Shown here piece after piece: positions 63,001 through 64,000 of a DNA stretch of 64,000 bases; within the stretch, counting starts at the first letter, position 1; the number at the start of each line of letters is the position of its first letter. The notes under the pieces are model-generated. The model worked only from the letters and a program-made list of their open reading frames with translations, was not told the DNA's origin and ran no database searches. Origin of the DNA: DATAVB01 sp040414495 (GTDB lineage Bacteria; Actinomycetota; Actinomycetes; Mycobacteriales; QHCD01); the NCBI GenBank assembly GCA_040414495.1, contig JBEDUI010000071.1:11468-75467 (forward strand), read 5' to 3'. Made by a program: the position numbers and the translations under genes.

Positions 63001-64000
63001 CCAACTCGCGGATTCGCTCCTCGTCGACGGTCACGCCGAGCCCGGGCACGGTCGGCACGGCCACGCGTCCGTCCACAATCGACAGTCCGTCGACGAGGAG
63101 TTCGTCCAGCAGTTCCGGGCCATTGAGTTCGGCCGGCAACGTCAACCGCATCGTGCTGAACAGATGTACGGCCGCGGCGAATCCCACGCCGCTGTCGGTC
63201 AACCCACTGCCCAACGGCTCGATGCCGTGTGCCTCGGCCACGTGCGCGGTACGTTGAGCCTGCCGAATTCCGCCGGATTTGCAGACTTTCAGCACGACCA
63301 TGTCGGCCGCATTGAGCCGTACGATCTTGGCCAGGTCGGTGGCCGTGAAACTGCCCTCATCCACGGCGATCGGCAGCCGGCTGTGTTCCCGGATCGCCGC
63401 CAATCCCTGCCAGTCCGGGCTTTTCACCGGTTGCTCAGCACAGTGGACGGTCGGGATATCAGCGATCCGATCCAGCAGTCGTACGAATGTTGAGGGCCGG
63501 TACGACTGGTTGGCATCCAGCCAGATCGGCTTGTCCCCCACCTCCGCGGCCACGGCGTGGATCCGCTCGGCATCGCGCTCCACCTCGCCGGCGATCTTCA
63601 CCTTGAAGGCCGGGTACGCAGCCGACTCGCGGGCGCGTTTCACCATTTCCGCGGGCGTGTCGACCCCGATGGCCGAGCACAACGGCACCTCGTCCACGAG
63701 CTTCCCGCCCAGCAAAGCATGCAGTGGCACGCCGGCACATTGGCCGGCCAGATCGTGCAGCGCCACATCCACCGCGGCCCGGGCAAATGGCATTCCGTTC
63801 GATACCGACGGGCTGAGCGCAGCGGCCGCGCGTTCGTGGAAAAGCCCGATGTCAAAGGGAGACAGCCCGATGACGATGTCCGCGAGGTGATGACGTACCA
63901 CCGCCAACATCGTCTCGATCGTCTCGTAACTCCACGTCGGCAACGCCCGCTGCTCGCCCCACCCGACCAACCCGTCGTCGGTTTCCAGCTTCACAAACAG
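62990..64000 (-). CDS. Enolase-superfamily protein (MLE / dipeptide-epimerase-like), fourth paralogue, partial
   Basis: About 337 codons visible; the N-terminus runs off the right edge (the last bases still read in frame as LFVKLETDDG). Active-site residues: Lys-x-Lys in FKVKIAG, metal ligands Asp in LDANQSY, Glu in CAEQPV and Asp in AVDEGS, and a second catalytic lysine in VLKVCKSGG. The two-lysine arrangement marks the muconate-lactonising/dipeptide-epimerase/OSBS subgroup, unlike the three His-type paralogues in the window. Racemisation or cycloisomerisation is therefore likelier than sugar-acid dehydration. Confidence 0.85.
   Translation of the reverse strand: MFVKLETDDGLVGWGEQRALPTWSYETIETMLAVVRHHLADIVIGLSPFDIGLFHERAAAALSPSVSNGMPFARAAVDVALHDLAGQCAGVPLHALLGGKLVDEVPLCSAIGVDTPAEMVKRARESAAYPAFKVKIAGEVERDAERIHAVAAEVGDKPIWLDANQSYRPSTFVRLLDRIADIPTVHCAEQPVKSPDWQGLAAIREHSRLPIAVDEGSFTATDLAKIVRLNAADMVVLKVCKSGGIRQAQRTAHVAEAHGIEPLGSGLTDSGVGFAAAVHLFSTMRLTLPAELNGPELLDELLVDGLSIVDGRVAVPTVPGLGVTVDEERIRELAIE

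Overview
The window is high-GC DNA from an actinobacterium. The evidence is a four-gene conservon (nitrate-sensor kinase, roadblock, DUF742, small GTPase), an actinobacterial-type sdhCAB operon, DUF2630 and DUF5302 proteins, a DUF222/HNH endonuclease with a LexA-like box, many GTG starts, and tight ATGA/TGATG gene overlaps. The species cannot be named from the sequence. No rRNA, tRNA, CRISPR array, transposase or phage gene was found.

Left part (1-33 kb) is mostly housekeeping with some sugar genes. It holds a long acyl-CoA dehydrogenase; an SDR, an aldo/keto reductase and a NUDIX hydrolase; two polytopic membrane proteins (4.3-7.3 kb) that share an ACTAC-N6-GTAGT palindrome; the Cvn signalling operon (7.6-12.3 kb); and a sugar ABC importer plus Gfo/Idh/MocA oxidoreductase closed by a strong terminator (12.5-16.9 kb). 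Next come the HNH gene, a LysR gene divergent from sdhCAB (18.3-22.6 kb), small conserved proteins, an RlmA-type methyltransferase, a NagB-like protein, a MacB/FtsX-type exporter, and a mannonate dehydratase - NAD-dehydrogenase - LacI operon (28.6-31.5 kb).

Middle part (33.9-43.3 kb) is the most interesting region. A minus-strand operon encodes a three-component flavin/Fe-S amine dehydrogenase of the D-hydroxyproline type and a DapA-family deaminase/aldolase. It is divergent from a plus-strand operon encoding an intracellular GH127 (beta-L-arabinofuranosidase family) enzyme and a complete SBP/permease/permease importer. I infer a route for importing arabinosylated hydroxyproline from plant extensin-type glycoproteins, cleaving it inside the cell, and burning both halves. 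The hydroxyproline epimerase and the ketoglutarate-semialdehyde dehydrogenase are not in the window.

Right part (43.3-64 kb) is a dense acid-sugar catabolic region. It has four enolase-superfamily dehydratase/epimerase genes, an RraA-like aldolase, two split Tm-1-type proteins, a second Gfo/Idh/MocA gene with a TIM-barrel isomerase and a cupin, an aldo/keto reductase, an acetamidase-family hydrolase, a selenium-binding/methanethiol-oxidase-family protein, and LysR and GntR regulators. It also has an ABC importer whose two permeases are fused into one polypeptide, followed by an SDR that begins with a 13-residue tandem repeat. None of the three sugar importers carries an ATPase, so a shared MsiK-type ATPase encoded elsewhere is expected. 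Almost every convergent gene pair in the window overlaps at the 3' ends.
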